From an uncultured Bacteroidales bacterium (GTDB lineage: Bacteria; Bacteroidota; Bacteroidia; Bacteroidales; UBA932): DNA of 64,000 nt. Below, one piece after another: positions 52,144 through 61,716 of this stretch. Below the pieces are notes generated by a model that saw only the letters and a program-made list of their open reading frames with translations, was not told the origin of the DNA and made no database searches. Position 1 is the first letter of the stretch, and each line of letters begins with the position of its first letter. The position numbers and the translations under genes are program-made. The stretch lies in the NCBI GenBank assembly GCA_934725575.1, contig CAKVCK010000010.1, positions 1 through 64,000 of the forward strand, given 5' to 3'.

Positions 52144-53076
52144 ATGACAACAACAATCATCTGGACCATCGCAGTCATCACGGGCCTCGGCCTTCTGCTT
52201 GCGCTGGCTCTCTACCTTGTCGCGCAGCGGTTCAAGGTGGAGGAGGACCCGCGCATTGAGGAGGTTGAGAAGGCTATGCCGGGAGCGAACTGCGGAGGTT
52301 GTGGTTTCGCCGGCTGCCACGCGTTCGCCGAGGCTGCGGTGAAAGCCCCGAATCTGGACAACAACTATTGTCCTGTCGGAGGCAATGAGACAATGAAGAA
52401 GGTTGCCGCGATCCTTGGCTACGAGGTCAAGGAGAAGGCGCCGATGGTGGCTGTGGTGCGCTGCGGTGGCACCTGCGCCGCCAGACCGAGGACCAATGAA
52501 TATGACGGCACGGCCTCCTGCAAGGTCAAGGCTGCCCTCTACGCCGGGGACACGGGCTGCGCGTTCGGATGTCTTGGCTGCGGGGACTGCGTTGCCGCCT
52601 GTCAGTTCGGGGCCTTGTCTATGGATCCGGAGACCGGACTTCCGGTCGTGGACCAGGAGAAGTGTACCGCCTGCGGTGCCTGTGTGAAGGCTTGCCCTAA
52701 ATCCATCATCGAGCTGAGGGCCAAGGGACCTCGCGGAATGAGGATGTACGTGTCCTGCGTGAACAAGGACAAGGGACCAGCTGTGAAGAAGGCTTGCTCG
52801 GCCGGCTGCATCGGCTGCGGAATCTGCGCGAAGACTTGTACTCACGATGCCATCACCGTTGAGAACAACGTCGCCTACATTGATTTCACCAAGTGCAAGC
52901 TTTGCCGTGAGTGTGAGGCGATGTGCCCTACAGGCGCCATCATCGGAGTTAATTTCCCTAAGCCGCTGGACAAGGATGCCGTGAAGGCCCGTGTCCAGGA
53001 ACGTCAGAAAAAGGCAAGAGAGGCCGCTGCAGCCGCAGCCGCCGCTGTAAAGAAGGAGGAACAGAACAATGGCTAA
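52144..53076 (+). CDS. rnfB: Rnf complex subunit B (ferredoxin-type)
   Basis: 310 aa. N-terminal membrane anchor (TIAVITGLGLLLALALYLVA), the Fe-S motif CGGCGFAGCHAFAE…C, then several 4Fe-4S motifs (CLGCGDCVAACQFGAL, CTACGACVKACPKSI, CIGCGICAKTCTHDAI, CKLCRECEAMCPTGAI). Accepts electrons from ferredoxin and passes them to the membrane subunits. Overlaps rnfC by 8 bases. Confidence 0.97.
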   Translation: MTTTIIWTIAVITGLGLLLALALYLVAQRFKVEEDPRIEEVEKAMPGANCGGCGFAGCHAFAEAAVKAPNLDNNYCPVGGNETMKKVAAILGYEVKEKAPMVAVVRCGGTCAARPRTNEYDGTASCKVKAALYAGDTGCAFGCLGCGDCVAACQFGALSMDPETGLPVVDQEKCTACGACVKACPKSIIELRAKGPRGMRMYVSCVNKDKGPAVKKACSAGCIGCGICAKTCTHDAITVENNVAYIDFTKCKLCRECEAMCPTGAIIGVNFPKPLDKDAVKARVQERQKKAREAAAAAAAAVKKEEQNNG

Positions 53077-54466
53077 CAGAACATTCTCAATCGGAGGAGT
53101 GCATCCGAACGATGCCAAGATCTCGCGCGATTGCGCCATCGAGGCTCTTCCGCTGCCTCAGACCGTGTATATTTCCCTTGCCCAGCACATCGGCGCTCCG
53201 GCGAAGCCGGTTGTCGCTGTCGGTGACAAGGTAAAGGTCGGCCAGCCGATCGCCGAGCCGGGCGGATTCGTTTCGGCATTCATCCACTCTTCCGTTTCCG
53301 GAACCGTGAAGTCGATCGGCCCGCGCAAGGATCTCGCCGGCAACACACAGACCTATGTGGAGATCGCTGTGGAGGGGGACGAGTGGCTTGAGAGCATCGA
53401 CCGCTCAGAGACCCTTGTGACAGACATTCCTGAGGACGGCAAGGCCATCATCGAGAAGATCCGTCTCGGCGGAGTCGTCGGACTCGGCGGAGCGACCTTC
53501 CCGACTCATGTAAAACTGACCCCGCCTCCTGGAAAGAAGTGCGAGATGCTGATCATCAACGGCTGCGAGTGCGAGCCATACCTCACGTCCGACTTCCGTA
53601 CCCTTCTTGAGAAAGGGGAACAGGTCGTAGTGGGAACCGCTCTGATCAAGCAGGCTCTCGGCGTGGCAAGCGCCACGATCGCCATCGAGGACAACAAGCC
53701 GGAGGCGATCGGGCATATTCAGAAAGTGCTTGCGGAATTGAAGGGCAAGTCATCGAAGTTCGATGGAATCGAGGTGCTCCCTTTGATGAAGAAATATCCT
53801 GAAGGTGGTGAGAAGCAGCTGATTGACGCTGTGATGCACCGTCAGGTCAAGTCCGGTGGACTGCCTATCGACGTGGGCGCGGTCGTCCAGAACGTCGCCA
53901 CGGCACTTGCTGTCTATGACGCGGTGCAGAAGAACAAGCCGTTGATCGATAACTCTGTGACCGTGACCGGCGAGTGCTTCCCTAAGCAGGCCAACCTGCT
54001 TGTCAGGGTCGGGACTCCGCTCCGTTACATCATCGACTACCTCGGAGGTGTTCCTGAGAACGCCGCCAAGGTCATCAGCGGAGGCCCTATGATGGGCAAG
54101 GCCATCGCCAATCTTGACGCTGCCACCCTTAAGGGAACCGGAGCCCTGCTTTTCCTTACCGAGGAGCAGACCAAGAGGCATCCGGAAGGCCATTGCATCC
54201 GTTGCGGAAAATGCGCGGACGCCTGCCCTATGGGCCTGGAACCGTTCCTGCTCTACCGTCTCGCCAAGGCCGGCAACACGGACGAGCTTGAGGCCAACGC
54301 CGTTCAGGACTGCATCCAGTGCGGATGCTGTCTTTACACCTGTCCTTCCTATATTCCGCTGCTGGACATCATCAGTATTGCGAGAGGTCAGGTTATGGGA
54401 ATAATGAGGGCTCGCGCCGCAGCCGCAAAGGCCGCCGCGGAAGCCGCAAAAGCAAAAACTGTTTAA
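53069..54466 (+). CDS. rnfC: Rnf complex subunit C (NADH/FMN site)
   Basis: 465 aa. Gly-rich nucleotide/FMN region (GLGGATFPTHVKL), acidic NADH-binding segment around INGCECEPYLTSD, and C-terminal CIRCGKCADACPMGL and CIQCGCCLYTCPSYI clusters. Soluble NAD-reducing subunit. An Ala/Lys-rich tail ends the protein. Confidence 0.97.
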   Translation: MANRTFSIGGVHPNDAKISRDCAIEALPLPQTVYISLAQHIGAPAKPVVAVGDKVKVGQPIAEPGGFVSAFIHSSVSGTVKSIGPRKDLAGNTQTYVEIAVEGDEWLESIDRSETLVTDIPEDGKAIIEKIRLGGVVGLGGATFPTHVKLTPPPGKKCEMLIINGCECEPYLTSDFRTLLEKGEQVVVGTALIKQALGVASATIAIEDNKPEAIGHIQKVLAELKGKSSKFDGIEVLPLMKKYPEGGEKQLIDAVMHRQVKSGGLPIDVGAVVQNVATALAVYDAVQKNKPLIDNSVTVTGECFPKQANLLVRVGTPLRYIIDYLGGVPENAAKVISGGPMMGKAIANLDAATLKGTGALLFLTEEQTKRHPEGHCIRCGKCADACPMGLEPFLLYRLAKAGNTDELEANAVQDCIQCGCCLYTCPSYIPLLDIISIARGQVMGIMRARAAAAKAAAEAAKAKTV

Positions 54467-54470
54467 GAAT

Positions 54471-55454
54471 ATGGAAAGATTGTTGGTTTCACCATCTCCG
54501 CACCTTCATTCCAAGACCACTACTCCGGTCTTGATGAGGGATGTCGTGATCGCCTTGATCCCAGCCGTTGTGGTCTCGGTCGTGTTCTACGGCCTTGCCG
54601 AGCTGCTGGTTCTGGCTGTCAGCGTCATCTCCTGCGTGGCGTTGGAGTATTTGATCACTAAATATCTGCTTAAGGCACCGTCCACGGTCGGTGACTGGTC
54701 TGCCGCTGTGACCGGCATCCTGCTGGCTCTCAACCTTCCGGCCACGACTCCTTGGTGGGTTGTGTTCATCGGCGCTGTGGTCGCCATCGGAATCGCCAAG
54801 ATGACCTTTGGTGGTCTCGGACAGAATGTCTTCAACCCGGCTCTCGTCGGCCGTGTGTTCCTGCTGATCTCGTTCCCTACCTATATGACCAACTGGACGA
54901 TTCCGGGAGGTCTTTTCGGAGCGGACGCGATCACCGGAGCGACACCTCTCGGCATTGTCAATGAGGGACTTATGAAAGGACTTTCCGCCACGGACATAAT
55001 CGCGCAGAACGGCCTTTCATATTCACAGATGCTCTTCGCGAACATCGGTGGATCGGCCGGTGAGGCAAGCGCCGTCGCGATCCTGATCGGATTCATCTAT
55101 CTGCTTGTCCGCAAGGTCATCAAGCCGTGGATCACCCTTTCCATCCTTGGAACCGTGGCCGCTGTCTCCTGCATCTTCTGGCTCGCGGATCCTACCCAGT
55201 TCACCGACCCTGTCTTCAACCTTCTCACCGGTGGTCTTCTGCTCGGTTCCTGCTTTATGGCGACCGACTATGTGACCTCTCCTATGAGCACGAAAGGCGG
55301 AATCATCTTCGGTGTGGGAATAGGTTTCATCACCTTGATGATCAGATATTTCGGTTCTTATCCAGAAGGAATGAGCTTCGCTATTCTTATAATGAACTCG
55401 ACGGTTCCGCTCCTGAACAAGTGGTTCCATCAGAAAAAATACGGGAGGGCATAG
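54471..55454 (+). CDS. rnfD: Rnf complex subunit D
   Basis: 327-aa membrane protein with about nine helices. The Thr that carries covalent FMN lies in DAITGATPLG. Part of the ion-translocating core. Confidence 0.97.
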   Translation: MERLLVSPSPHLHSKTTTPVLMRDVVIALIPAVVVSVVFYGLAELLVLAVSVISCVALEYLITKYLLKAPSTVGDWSAAVTGILLALNLPATTPWWVVFIGAVVAIGIAKMTFGGLGQNVFNPALVGRVFLLISFPTYMTNWTIPGGLFGADAITGATPLGIVNEGLMKGLSATDIIAQNGLSYSQMLFANIGGSAGEASAVAILIGFIYLLVRKVIKPWITLSILGTVAAVSCIFWLADPTQFTDPVFNLLTGGLLLGSCFMATDYVTSPMSTKGGIIFGVGIGFITLMIRYFGSYPEGMSFAILIMNSTVPLLNKWFHQKKYGRA

Positions 55455-55457
55455 GTT

Positions 55458-56021
55458 ATGGCTGTAAAATCAAATCTTACCACGATGGTGGTCTGCCTGA
55501 CAGTCGTCAGCCTCGTCTGCTCCGCACTTCTTGGCGGAATGTACGCCCTGACAGCCGAGCCGATCGCAAAGGCCAACGCTGACATTCTCAAGGCCTCCAT
55601 CGGAGCAGTGCTTCCTGAGGGAGGCGAACTCTCCGAGGCCAAGCCGATCGAGGTCGGAGGACAGGCTTCTGAATATTATGTCAGCACCAAGGATGGCGCT
55701 CCGGTGGCCTACGCCGTGAAGTCTACCTCGGTAGGTTTCGGCGGCCCGCTCGTCCTGATGGTCGGCATCACCGCCGACGGAGTTGTCTACAACACTTCCG
55801 TCCTGTCCCACAATGAGACTCCTGGACTTGGAGCCAAGTGCAACACCGACGAGAAGTTTATGAACCAGTTCAAAGGCTTCGACCCTGCCTCAAAGAGTCT
55901 GACAGTCAAGAAGGACGGTGGCGACGTGGACGCGATCACTGCTTCCACAATCACATCCAGGGCATATTCCCTGGCTGTGGACAATGCGGTCAAGGCTTTC
56001 ATTTCAATCAAAGGAGAATAG
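55458..56021 (+). CDS. rnfG: Rnf complex subunit G (flavin-bound)
   Basis: 187 aa: membrane anchor (TMVVCLTVVSLVCSALLGGMYA) and periplasmic FMN-binding domain. The covalent-FMN motif is represented by VDAITASTITSRAY, with the second Thr as flavin attachment. Confidence 0.96.
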   Translation: MAVKSNLTTMVVCLTVVSLVCSALLGGMYALTAEPIAKANADILKASIGAVLPEGGELSEAKPIEVGGQASEYYVSTKDGAPVAYAVKSTSVGFGGPLVLMVGITADGVVYNTSVLSHNETPGLGAKCNTDEKFMNQFKGFDPASKSLTVKKDGGDVDAITASTITSRAYSLAVDNAVKAFISIKGE

Positions 56022-56024
56022 GCT

Positions 56025-56615
56025 ATGAGCAGCAATAAACTGAATCTTTTCACAAAAGGTTTCCTGAAGGAAAACCCTACTTTTGTCCTGCTTTTGGGTA
56101 TGTGCCCTACACTGGCGACCACGACTTCGGCCATCAACGGTATGAGTATGGGTCTCGCCACGCTATTCGTCCTGGTGCTTTCCAACATAGCCATCTCGGC
56201 GATCGCTCCGGTGGTTCCGGACAAGGTGCATATTCCTGTCTATATCGTGGTGATCGCGACATTCGTGACCATCCTCCAGTTTGCGATGCAGGCCTACACT
56301 CCGGCTATGTACGCCACCCTTGGTCTGTTCATCCCTCTGATCGTGGTGAACTGTATCGTACTTGGACGCGCCGAGGCCTTCGCCAACAAGAACGGAATCC
56401 TTGACTCCGCCTTGGACGGACTTGGAATAGGTCTGGGCTTCACCCTTTCGCTGACTGTTCTGGGAATCGTGCGCGAGATCTTGGGCAGCGGCTCCATCTT
56501 CGGCTTCAAGTTCATCTCCGGAGACGGAATGCTCGCGTTCGTGATGGCTCCGGGAGCGTTCCTCGCCCTCGGCTATCTTATGGTCCTGTTCAACAAAATC
56601 GCTAAAAAGAACTAA
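56025..56615 (+). CDS. rnfE: Rnf complex subunit E
   Basis: 196-aa six-helix membrane protein (NPTFVLLLGMCPTLATTTSAING…NCIVLGRAEAFA). Pairs with RnfA around a membrane Fe-S site. Confidence 0.97.
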   Translation: MSSNKLNLFTKGFLKENPTFVLLLGMCPTLATTTSAINGMSMGLATLFVLVLSNIAISAIAPVVPDKVHIPVYIVVIATFVTILQFAMQAYTPAMYATLGLFIPLIVVNCIVLGRAEAFANKNGILDSALDGLGIGLGFTLSLTVLGIVREILGSGSIFGFKFISGDGMLAFVMAPGAFLALGYLMVLFNKIAKKN

Positions 56616-56618
56616 GTT

Positions 56619-57218
56619 ATGGAATATTTCCTTATCATAATCTCGGCGATATTCGTCAATAACATTATGCTGGCCCAGTTTCTGGGCACGTGTCCGTTCC
56701 TGGGTGTCTCCAACAAGATTTCCACGGCGACCGGTATGGCCGGCGCGGTGTGCTTCGTGATCACCCTCGCGACTTTGGTGACATATCTCATCAACCAGTA
56801 TCTTCTGGTGGCCTTCAACCTCCAGTTCCTGCAGACCATCGCGTTCATCCTTGTGATCGCCGCTTTGGTGCAGATGGTCGAGATCGTGCTGAAGAAAATC
56901 AGCCCGTCCCTTTACCAGGCTCTTGGAATATTCCTGCCTCTGATCACCACTAACTGCGCCGTGCTTGGTGTGGCTCTCAACGTGGTCACTAAGGAGTTCG
57001 CTTTCGGTGGTCCGGCCCATATGCTGAACCTCGGCGAGTCCGTTGTGTATGCCTTCGCCACCGCTGTAGGCTATGGAATGGCCCTCGTGCTGTTCGCCGG
57101 CCTTCGTGAGCACCTCGATTTAAATGATGTCCCTAAGCCGTTCAAAGGCATTCCGATAGCCCTTATCACCGCTGGAATCCTCGCTATGGCCTTTATGGGA
57201 TTCTCTGGTTTAGTATAG
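56619..57218 (+). CDS. rnfA: Rnf complex subunit A
   Basis: 199-aa six-helix membrane protein (IFVNNIMLAQFLGTCPFLGVS…LITTNCAVLGVAL), the inverted partner of RnfE. Last gene of the operon. Together the complex couples ferredoxin:NAD+ electron transfer to Na+ or H+ export. Confidence 0.97.
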   Translation: MEYFLIIISAIFVNNIMLAQFLGTCPFLGVSNKISTATGMAGAVCFVITLATLVTYLINQYLLVAFNLQFLQTIAFILVIAALVQMVEIVLKKISPSLYQALGIFLPLITTNCAVLGVALNVVTKEFAFGGPAHMLNLGESVVYAFATAVGYGMALVLFAGLREHLDLNDVPKPFKGIPIALITAGILAMAFMGFSGLV

Positions 57219-57266
57219 ATTTTGTAGATGTCATAAGCCTTGTTAAATTTCATTAATTTTTAGGTT

Positions 57267-57743
57267 ATGAAAAAGGCTTTATTGATTATCGCTGTACTCG
57301 TCAGCTCCGCCGCGGTCGCTCTTGCGCAACCTAAGTCCATAGGTGGCAGGCTCGGCAACTATGGAGTTGATGTCAGCTATGAGAACTACGTTTCCAGAGG
57401 CGCTGATTTCCTTGAGTTTGGCCTCGGCCTTGACAATGGATTCAGCACGAGCTCATTTCACGTTGACGGTATCTATAACTTTATGATTATTCAACCAAAT
57501 TGGACGTCCGTCGGGACTTGGGGATTCTATGCAGGCCCGGGCGCGAGTGTCGCATTGTGGAAGAATAGTGATGACGAGAACACTGTCTACGCTGGATTTG
57601 TCGGCAATGTCGGTCTTGAGTACACCTTCAGCTTCCCTCTTCAACTTTCAGTTGACTTCCGTCCGAGGTTGATGTTCGGTGACGGTGGAGTCAGAGGTGA
57701 CGGACCGTTTTCTCTGGGTGTCGGTGTCAGGTACGCATTTTAG
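57267..57743 (+). CDS. Small outer-membrane beta-barrel protein
   Basis: 158 aa; signal peptide (…SAAVALAQ) then alternating strands (GRLGNYGVDVSYENYV, FHVDGIYNFMI, GFYAGPGASVAL, FVGNVGLEYTF) and a C-terminal Phe (GVGVRYAF) typical of the barrel-assembly signal. Eight strands would fit. Unrelated in role, as far as I can see, to the Rnf and pigment genes on its sides. Confidence 0.82.
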   Translation: MKKALLIIAVLVSSAAVALAQPKSIGGRLGNYGVDVSYENYVSRGADFLEFGLGLDNGFSTSSFHVDGIYNFMIIQPNWTSVGTWGFYAGPGASVALWKNSDDENTVYAGFVGNVGLEYTFSFPLQLSVDFRPRLMFGDGGVRGDGPFSLGVGVRYAF

Positions 57744-57808
57744 TTTTTTCATAGGATAATTGAGTATGTGCGAACTTTCCTTGGAGGAGGTTCCCACTTT
57801 TTTCGTAG

Positions 57809-57850
57809 TTTGAGCAATAATTTTAGTAATTTTACAAACTATTGTTCAAA
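57809..57850. promoter_or_regulatory. Inverted repeat upstream of the pigment cluster
   Basis: TTTGAGCAATA (57809-57819) and TATTGTTCAAA (57840-57850) pair 10 of 11, 31 bp centre to centre, ending 26 bp before the first cluster gene. Likely regulator site overlapping the promoter; no clean -33/-7 pair can be assigned. Confidence 0.5.
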
Positions 57851-57876
57851 GTTGGTTATAACCATCGGTTTCGGAT

Positions 57877-59412
57877 ATGAAAGGAAAGTCCGCGCTCAGT
57901 TTTAATTGGGCTGAAGAAGTGATATTCAATGATAAGAAGATCGTTCTGGATGATCTTCCTATGACGGAGGTCGAGGCTTGCTACGAGTTTCTGAAAGAGT
58001 TCGCCTCCGAGAAGGTGATCTATGGCATCAACACGGGCTTCGGCCCGATGGCGCAGTGGAGGGTGGATGACAAGTACTTGAAGGATCTTCAGTACAACAT
58101 CATCAGAAGCCATTCCACGGGTGCCGGCGACCCTTTGGATGACATATACGTCAAGGCGGCGATGATCGCCCGTCTGGGAACCTTCCTTCAGGCACGTTCG
58201 GGAGTGCATCCCGATTTGGTCAAGCTTCTGGTGGAGATGATCGACAGGAACATATTCCCGTTCATCCCTCAGCACGGCAGTGTCGGTGCGAGCGGTGACT
58301 TGGTTCAGCTGGCACATATGGCTCTTTGTATGATCGGCGAGGGAAAGGTTCATTACAAAGGTGAGTGGCGTCCGTCCGCGGAGGTGTTGAGAGAGAATGG
58401 CTTGGAGCCGTTTAAGATTCATATACGAGAAGGACTGTCAATCTCCAACGGCACGTCCTTTATGACCGGAATCGGCATTGTCAACCAGATCTACGCCGAA
58501 AGGCTTTTGGACTGGGCAACTTTGGCTTCCGTGATGATGAACGAGATCGCCTCGTCGTTCGATGACCTTATGTCAGAGGAACTTAACGAGGTCCGCCGTC
58601 ACGAAGGACAACAGGTGATCGCCAGGCGTATGAGGCAACTCTCCGAGGGGAGCGGCTGTCTGCGCAAGCGTGAGCACGACCTTTACGACAACGGTCACGC
58701 ATCGGAAGACACATTCGACCACAAGGTTCAGGCTTACTATTCGTTGAGGTGTACACCGCAGATCTTGGGACCTGTCTATGAGACGTTCGCGAATGCCCAC
58801 AGGGTTCTTGAGGAGGAGCTTAACTCCGCCTGTGACAATCCTATAGTGGATTATGAGGCGAAGAATGTCTTTCACGGAGGCAACTTCCACGGGGACTACA
58901 TCTCCTTGGAGGAGGACAAGGTGAAGATAGCCACGGTCAGGATGGCGATGACTGCCGAGCGCCAGCTTAACTACCTCTTCCACGACCGAATCAACGGAAT
59001 CCTTCCTCCATTTTTGAATATGGGAACTCTCGGACTCAACTACGGAATGCAGGCGTGCCAGTTCACGGCCACCTCGACTACGGCCGAATGTCAGACACTC
59101 GCAATGCCGAACTATGTTCACAGCATTCCGAACAATAATGACAATCAGGACATTGTAAGTATGGGGACCAACACGGCCTTGCTCACGAAGCGTGTTATCG
59201 ACAACACCTATCAGGTTTTCGCCATACATTTCATAGCTTTGGCCCAGGCCGTTGACTGCCTCGGAATCGCGGACAAGCTTGCTCCGACCTCAAGAAAGGT
59301 CTATGACGAAGTGCGTGCGATCGCCCCTAAGTTCGTGGAGGACAATCCGTTCTACGAACAGATCGCTGCCGTTGAGAAATATATGAGAGACAACCCGCTA
59401 AACCTTAAGTAG
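57877..59412 (+). CDS. Aromatic amino acid ammonia lyase, probably tyrosine ammonia lyase
   Basis: 511 aa with the self-formed MIO cofactor triad Ala138-Ser139-Gly140 (SVGASGDLVQLAHMAL) and the substrate loop YGINTGFGPMAQ. The selectivity segment reads IIRSHSTG. SH at this place is HAL-like, but the flanking sequence and the NYVHSIPNNNDNQDIVSMGTN-type block (in part: VHSIPNNNDNQDIVSM) recall, from memory, the tyrosine lyase of Flavobacterium johnsoniae. No hut genes are near, and ACP, methyltransferase and ketosynthase genes follow. I infer that it makes p-coumarate as starter for an aryl-polyene or flexirubin-type pigment. Confidence 0.88.
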   Translation: MKGKSALSFNWAEEVIFNDKKIVLDDLPMTEVEACYEFLKEFASEKVIYGINTGFGPMAQWRVDDKYLKDLQYNIIRSHSTGAGDPLDDIYVKAAMIARLGTFLQARSGVHPDLVKLLVEMIDRNIFPFIPQHGSVGASGDLVQLAHMALCMIGEGKVHYKGEWRPSAEVLRENGLEPFKIHIREGLSISNGTSFMTGIGIVNQIYAERLLDWATLASVMMNEIASSFDDLMSEELNEVRRHEGQQVIARRMRQLSEGSGCLRKREHDLYDNGHASEDTFDHKVQAYYSLRCTPQILGPVYETFANAHRVLEEELNSACDNPIVDYEAKNVFHGGNFHGDYISLEEDKVKIATVRMAMTAERQLNYLFHDRINGILPPFLNMGTLGLNYGMQACQFTATSTTAECQTLAMPNYVHSIPNNNDNQDIVSMGTNTALLTKRVIDNTYQVFAIHFIALAQAVDCLGIADKLAPTSRKVYDEVRAIAPKFVEDNPFYEQIAAVEKYMRDNPLNLK

Positions 59413-60510
59413 ATGGAACTGTTCCCCGAACTCGAAAAAAGGTACACGAAAGACCAGTGCACTGCCCGTGAGGCACAGCGGATGGCCGAGTTCATAGCAT
59501 TCGGACCGATCGTATTCCAGGCTTCCCGCCTGCTGGTGAAATACGGCATTCTTGATCTTCTTCGCGAGCATCGTGAAGGCTTGACACAAAAAGAGATCTC
59601 AGAGGCTACCGGAATTTCTGAATATGCTATGAAATGTCTTTTGGAGGCCGGTCTGTGCATCGGAACCGTGCTTGTGGACACTGAGACGGACAGATTCACG
59701 ATTTCCAAGGTCGGTTGGTTCCTGCTTACGGACGAGGCTACGAAAATCAATATGGATTTCAACAACGATGTCAACTATGAGGGCTTCTTCCATCTGGACG
59801 AGTCTTTCAAGGAGCATCGCCCGGCCGGACTTAAGTGCCTTGGGGACTGGGACACGATTTATGAAGGGCTTTCAACCCTTCCGGAACCGGCACGGACAAG
59901 CTGGTTCGCTTTCGACCATTTCTATTCCAACAACTCTTTCGAGGAGGCATTGAAGATCATCTTCGACCGTCCGGTCAGAAATCTGTTGGATGTCGGAGGC
60001 AATACCGGTAAATGGGCGCTCCAGTGCGTCGGCTACGATCCAAATGTGGAGGTCACGATTCTGGACCTTCCGCAGCAGATCGACCTGATGAGGAAGGAGA
60101 CGGCAGGAAAGCCGGGTGCGGAAAGGATTCACGGCTGCGGAGGCAACCTTCTCGATCCTTCGACGAAATTTCTGACGGACAAGGAATATGATGTCATCTG
60201 GATGAGCCAGTTTCTGGATTGTTTCTCCGAGGATGAGATCCTGAGCATACTCACGAGGGCCGCCGGGATTCTCCGTCCTGGCGCCAGACTCTGCATAATG
60301 GAGCTGCTGTGGAACAGGCAGCGCTTCGAGCCGGCGGCTTTCTGCCTGACTATGACCAGTTTGTATTTCACGGCGATGGCCAACGGCAACAGCAAGATGT
60401 ACTATTCCGAGGATTTGACAAGGCTGATAGAGAAAGCCGGGATGAAGGTCGAGAAGATCATCGACGGAATCGGCCAGGGACATAATATATTGATTTGTGT
60501 AAAAGAATAG
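59413..60510 (+). CDS. SAM-dependent methyltransferase of the pigment cluster
   Basis: 365 aa. N-terminal winged-helix dimerisation domain (about 30-90), class I Rossmann domain with LLDVGGNTGKWAL (SAM motif I) and ILDLPQQIDL. O-methyltransferase-2-like. Starts directly at the lyase stop. In aryl-polyene and flexirubin clusters such enzymes methylate the aryl head group. Confidence 0.88.
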   Translation: MELFPELEKRYTKDQCTAREAQRMAEFIAFGPIVFQASRLLVKYGILDLLREHREGLTQKEISEATGISEYAMKCLLEAGLCIGTVLVDTETDRFTISKVGWFLLTDEATKINMDFNNDVNYEGFFHLDESFKEHRPAGLKCLGDWDTIYEGLSTLPEPARTSWFAFDHFYSNNSFEEALKIIFDRPVRNLLDVGGNTGKWALQCVGYDPNVEVTILDLPQQIDLMRKETAGKPGAERIHGCGGNLLDPSTKFLTDKEYDVIWMSQFLDCFSEDEILSILTRAAGILRPGARLCIMELLWNRQRFEPAAFCLTMTSLYFTAMANGNSKMYYSEDLTRLIEKAGMKVEKIIDGIGQGHNILICVKE

Positions 60511-60514
60511 AATA

Positions 60515-60757
60515 ATGAGCAAAGAAGAAATTATCACTAAAGTCAACGGTTTCCTTGTTGACGAGTTCGAGATCGACGCGGCGCTTCTGAACGAGAACGC
60601 CGCCCTTAAAAAGGACCTTGGCATAGACAGCCTTGACATCGTGGACATCATTGTCTTGATTGACAAGGAGTTTGGAGTCAAGGTGAAGACCGAGGAACTA
60701 GGCCGGCTCACGACCTTGGGCAGCCTTTACGATTTCATCGAAGAGAAAATCGCGTAG
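60515..60757 (+). CDS. Acyl carrier protein of the pigment cluster
   Basis: 80 aa; phosphopantetheine attachment Ser in LGIDSLDIVDIIV. Carries the growing polyene chain. A second ACP begins at 63920. Confidence 0.93.
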   Translation: MSKEEIITKVNGFLVDEFEIDAALLNENAALKKDLGIDSLDIVDIIVLIDKEFGVKVKTEELGRLTTLGSLYDFIEEKIA

Positions 60758-60822
60758 AAATACCGACGTTCGCCCGGAAAAACTTGGAAGTGTTTAAGTT
60801 AAGAATACCTTAATTTTTGAAT

Positions 60823-61716
60823 ATGTCAGAGAACGGAGAAAGAAAGTGGCAGGGTACGACTGACGGGACCGCGTGGATGCACAGGGCGCTGATCAGGATG
60901 ATGAAGTTCATTCCGCTGTGGGTCTTTTACCTGCTGATGAGCTTTGCTGTGCCGTTCTATATGATATTCAATCACAAAGGGTACATCTCCAGTTACCATT
61001 ATTTCCGCCGCAGGCACAAGTTCTGGCCACTCAGGGCTTTCTGGCACGTGTACAAGAATCATTGGATGTTCGGAGCTGTCATATTGGACCGGTTCGCTTC
61101 ATATTCAGGGAAGAGGTTCAAGATTGAAGTCCCTCAGATGTATATGTACAGCAAGATTTGCTCCCGGAAGGAAGGTTTCGTCCAGTTGAGCGCCCACATC
61201 GGGAATGACGAGATGGCCGGCTATGAGCTTAAGCCTCCCAAGAAGATGAACGCCTTGGTGTTCGGTGGAGAAGGCGAGACTTTGACAGAGAACAGGGCAA
61301 GGGTTCTGGAGAAAAACAATGTCCGTCTGGTGAACATTTCCGAGGATATGTCCCATCTTGTGATTCTGAACAACGCCTTGGCTGATGGCGAGATAGTGAA
61401 TATCCTCGGAGACAGGGTCTTCGGATCGAACCGTACCATACGCTGCGAGATTCTGAATGGGGAGGCTGATCTGCCATTGGGGCCGTTCCTGTTGGCGGCG
61501 ATGAGGGATGTTCCGGTGATTTCGGTCTTTGTGGTGAAGACAGGTCTGAGAAGATACACTGTGAATTTGTCCCGTCCGGATGAGTGGCTGTCGAAAGGCT
61601 TGGATGTGCGGGAAAAGGCCGAGGAGATGGCGATGGCCTATGCCTTCAGCATCAAAATGATGCTGTTGTTGCATCCGGACCAATGGTTCAATTTTTATGA
61701 GTTCTGGAATGACTGA
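60823..61716 (+). CDS. LpxL-like acyltransferase of the pigment cluster
   Basis: About 297 aa from the ATG at 60823 (in-frame TTG at 60817 less likely). Lauroyl-acyltransferase family: N-terminal membrane helix (LIRMMKFIPLWVFYLLMSFA), HxxxxD-like segment SAHIGNDEMAGYEL, and the GDRVFGSNRTIRCEILNGEADLPLGPF region. In aryl-polyene clusters this enzyme is proposed to attach the polyene acid to a lipid. Its last 8 bases overlap the next gene (ATGACTGA). Confidence 0.87.
   Translation: MSENGERKWQGTTDGTAWMHRALIRMMKFIPLWVFYLLMSFAVPFYMIFNHKGYISSYHYFRRRHKFWPLRAFWHVYKNHWMFGAVILDRFASYSGKRFKIEVPQMYMYSKICSRKEGFVQLSAHIGNDEMAGYELKPPKKMNALVFGGEGETLTENRARVLEKNNVRLVNISEDMSHLVILNNALADGEIVNILGDRVFGSNRTIRCEILNGEADLPLGPFLLAAMRDVPVISVFVVKTGLRRYTVNLSRPDEWLSKGLDVREKAEEMAMAYAFSIKMMLLLHPDQWFNFYEFWND

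Noticed and set aside
56163..57113. 316-codon minus-strand open frame opposite rnfE/rnfA
   Set aside because: Highly charged, His/Gln-rich translation typical of the antisense of membrane-protein genes; both rnf genes are unmistakable.
57877..59412. Histidine ammonia lyase of histidine degradation (hutH)
   Set aside because: The SH selectivity pair is HAL-like, but no hutU/hutI/ftcD genes are near and pigment-type genes follow; overall sequence recalls flavobacterial tyrosine lyase.
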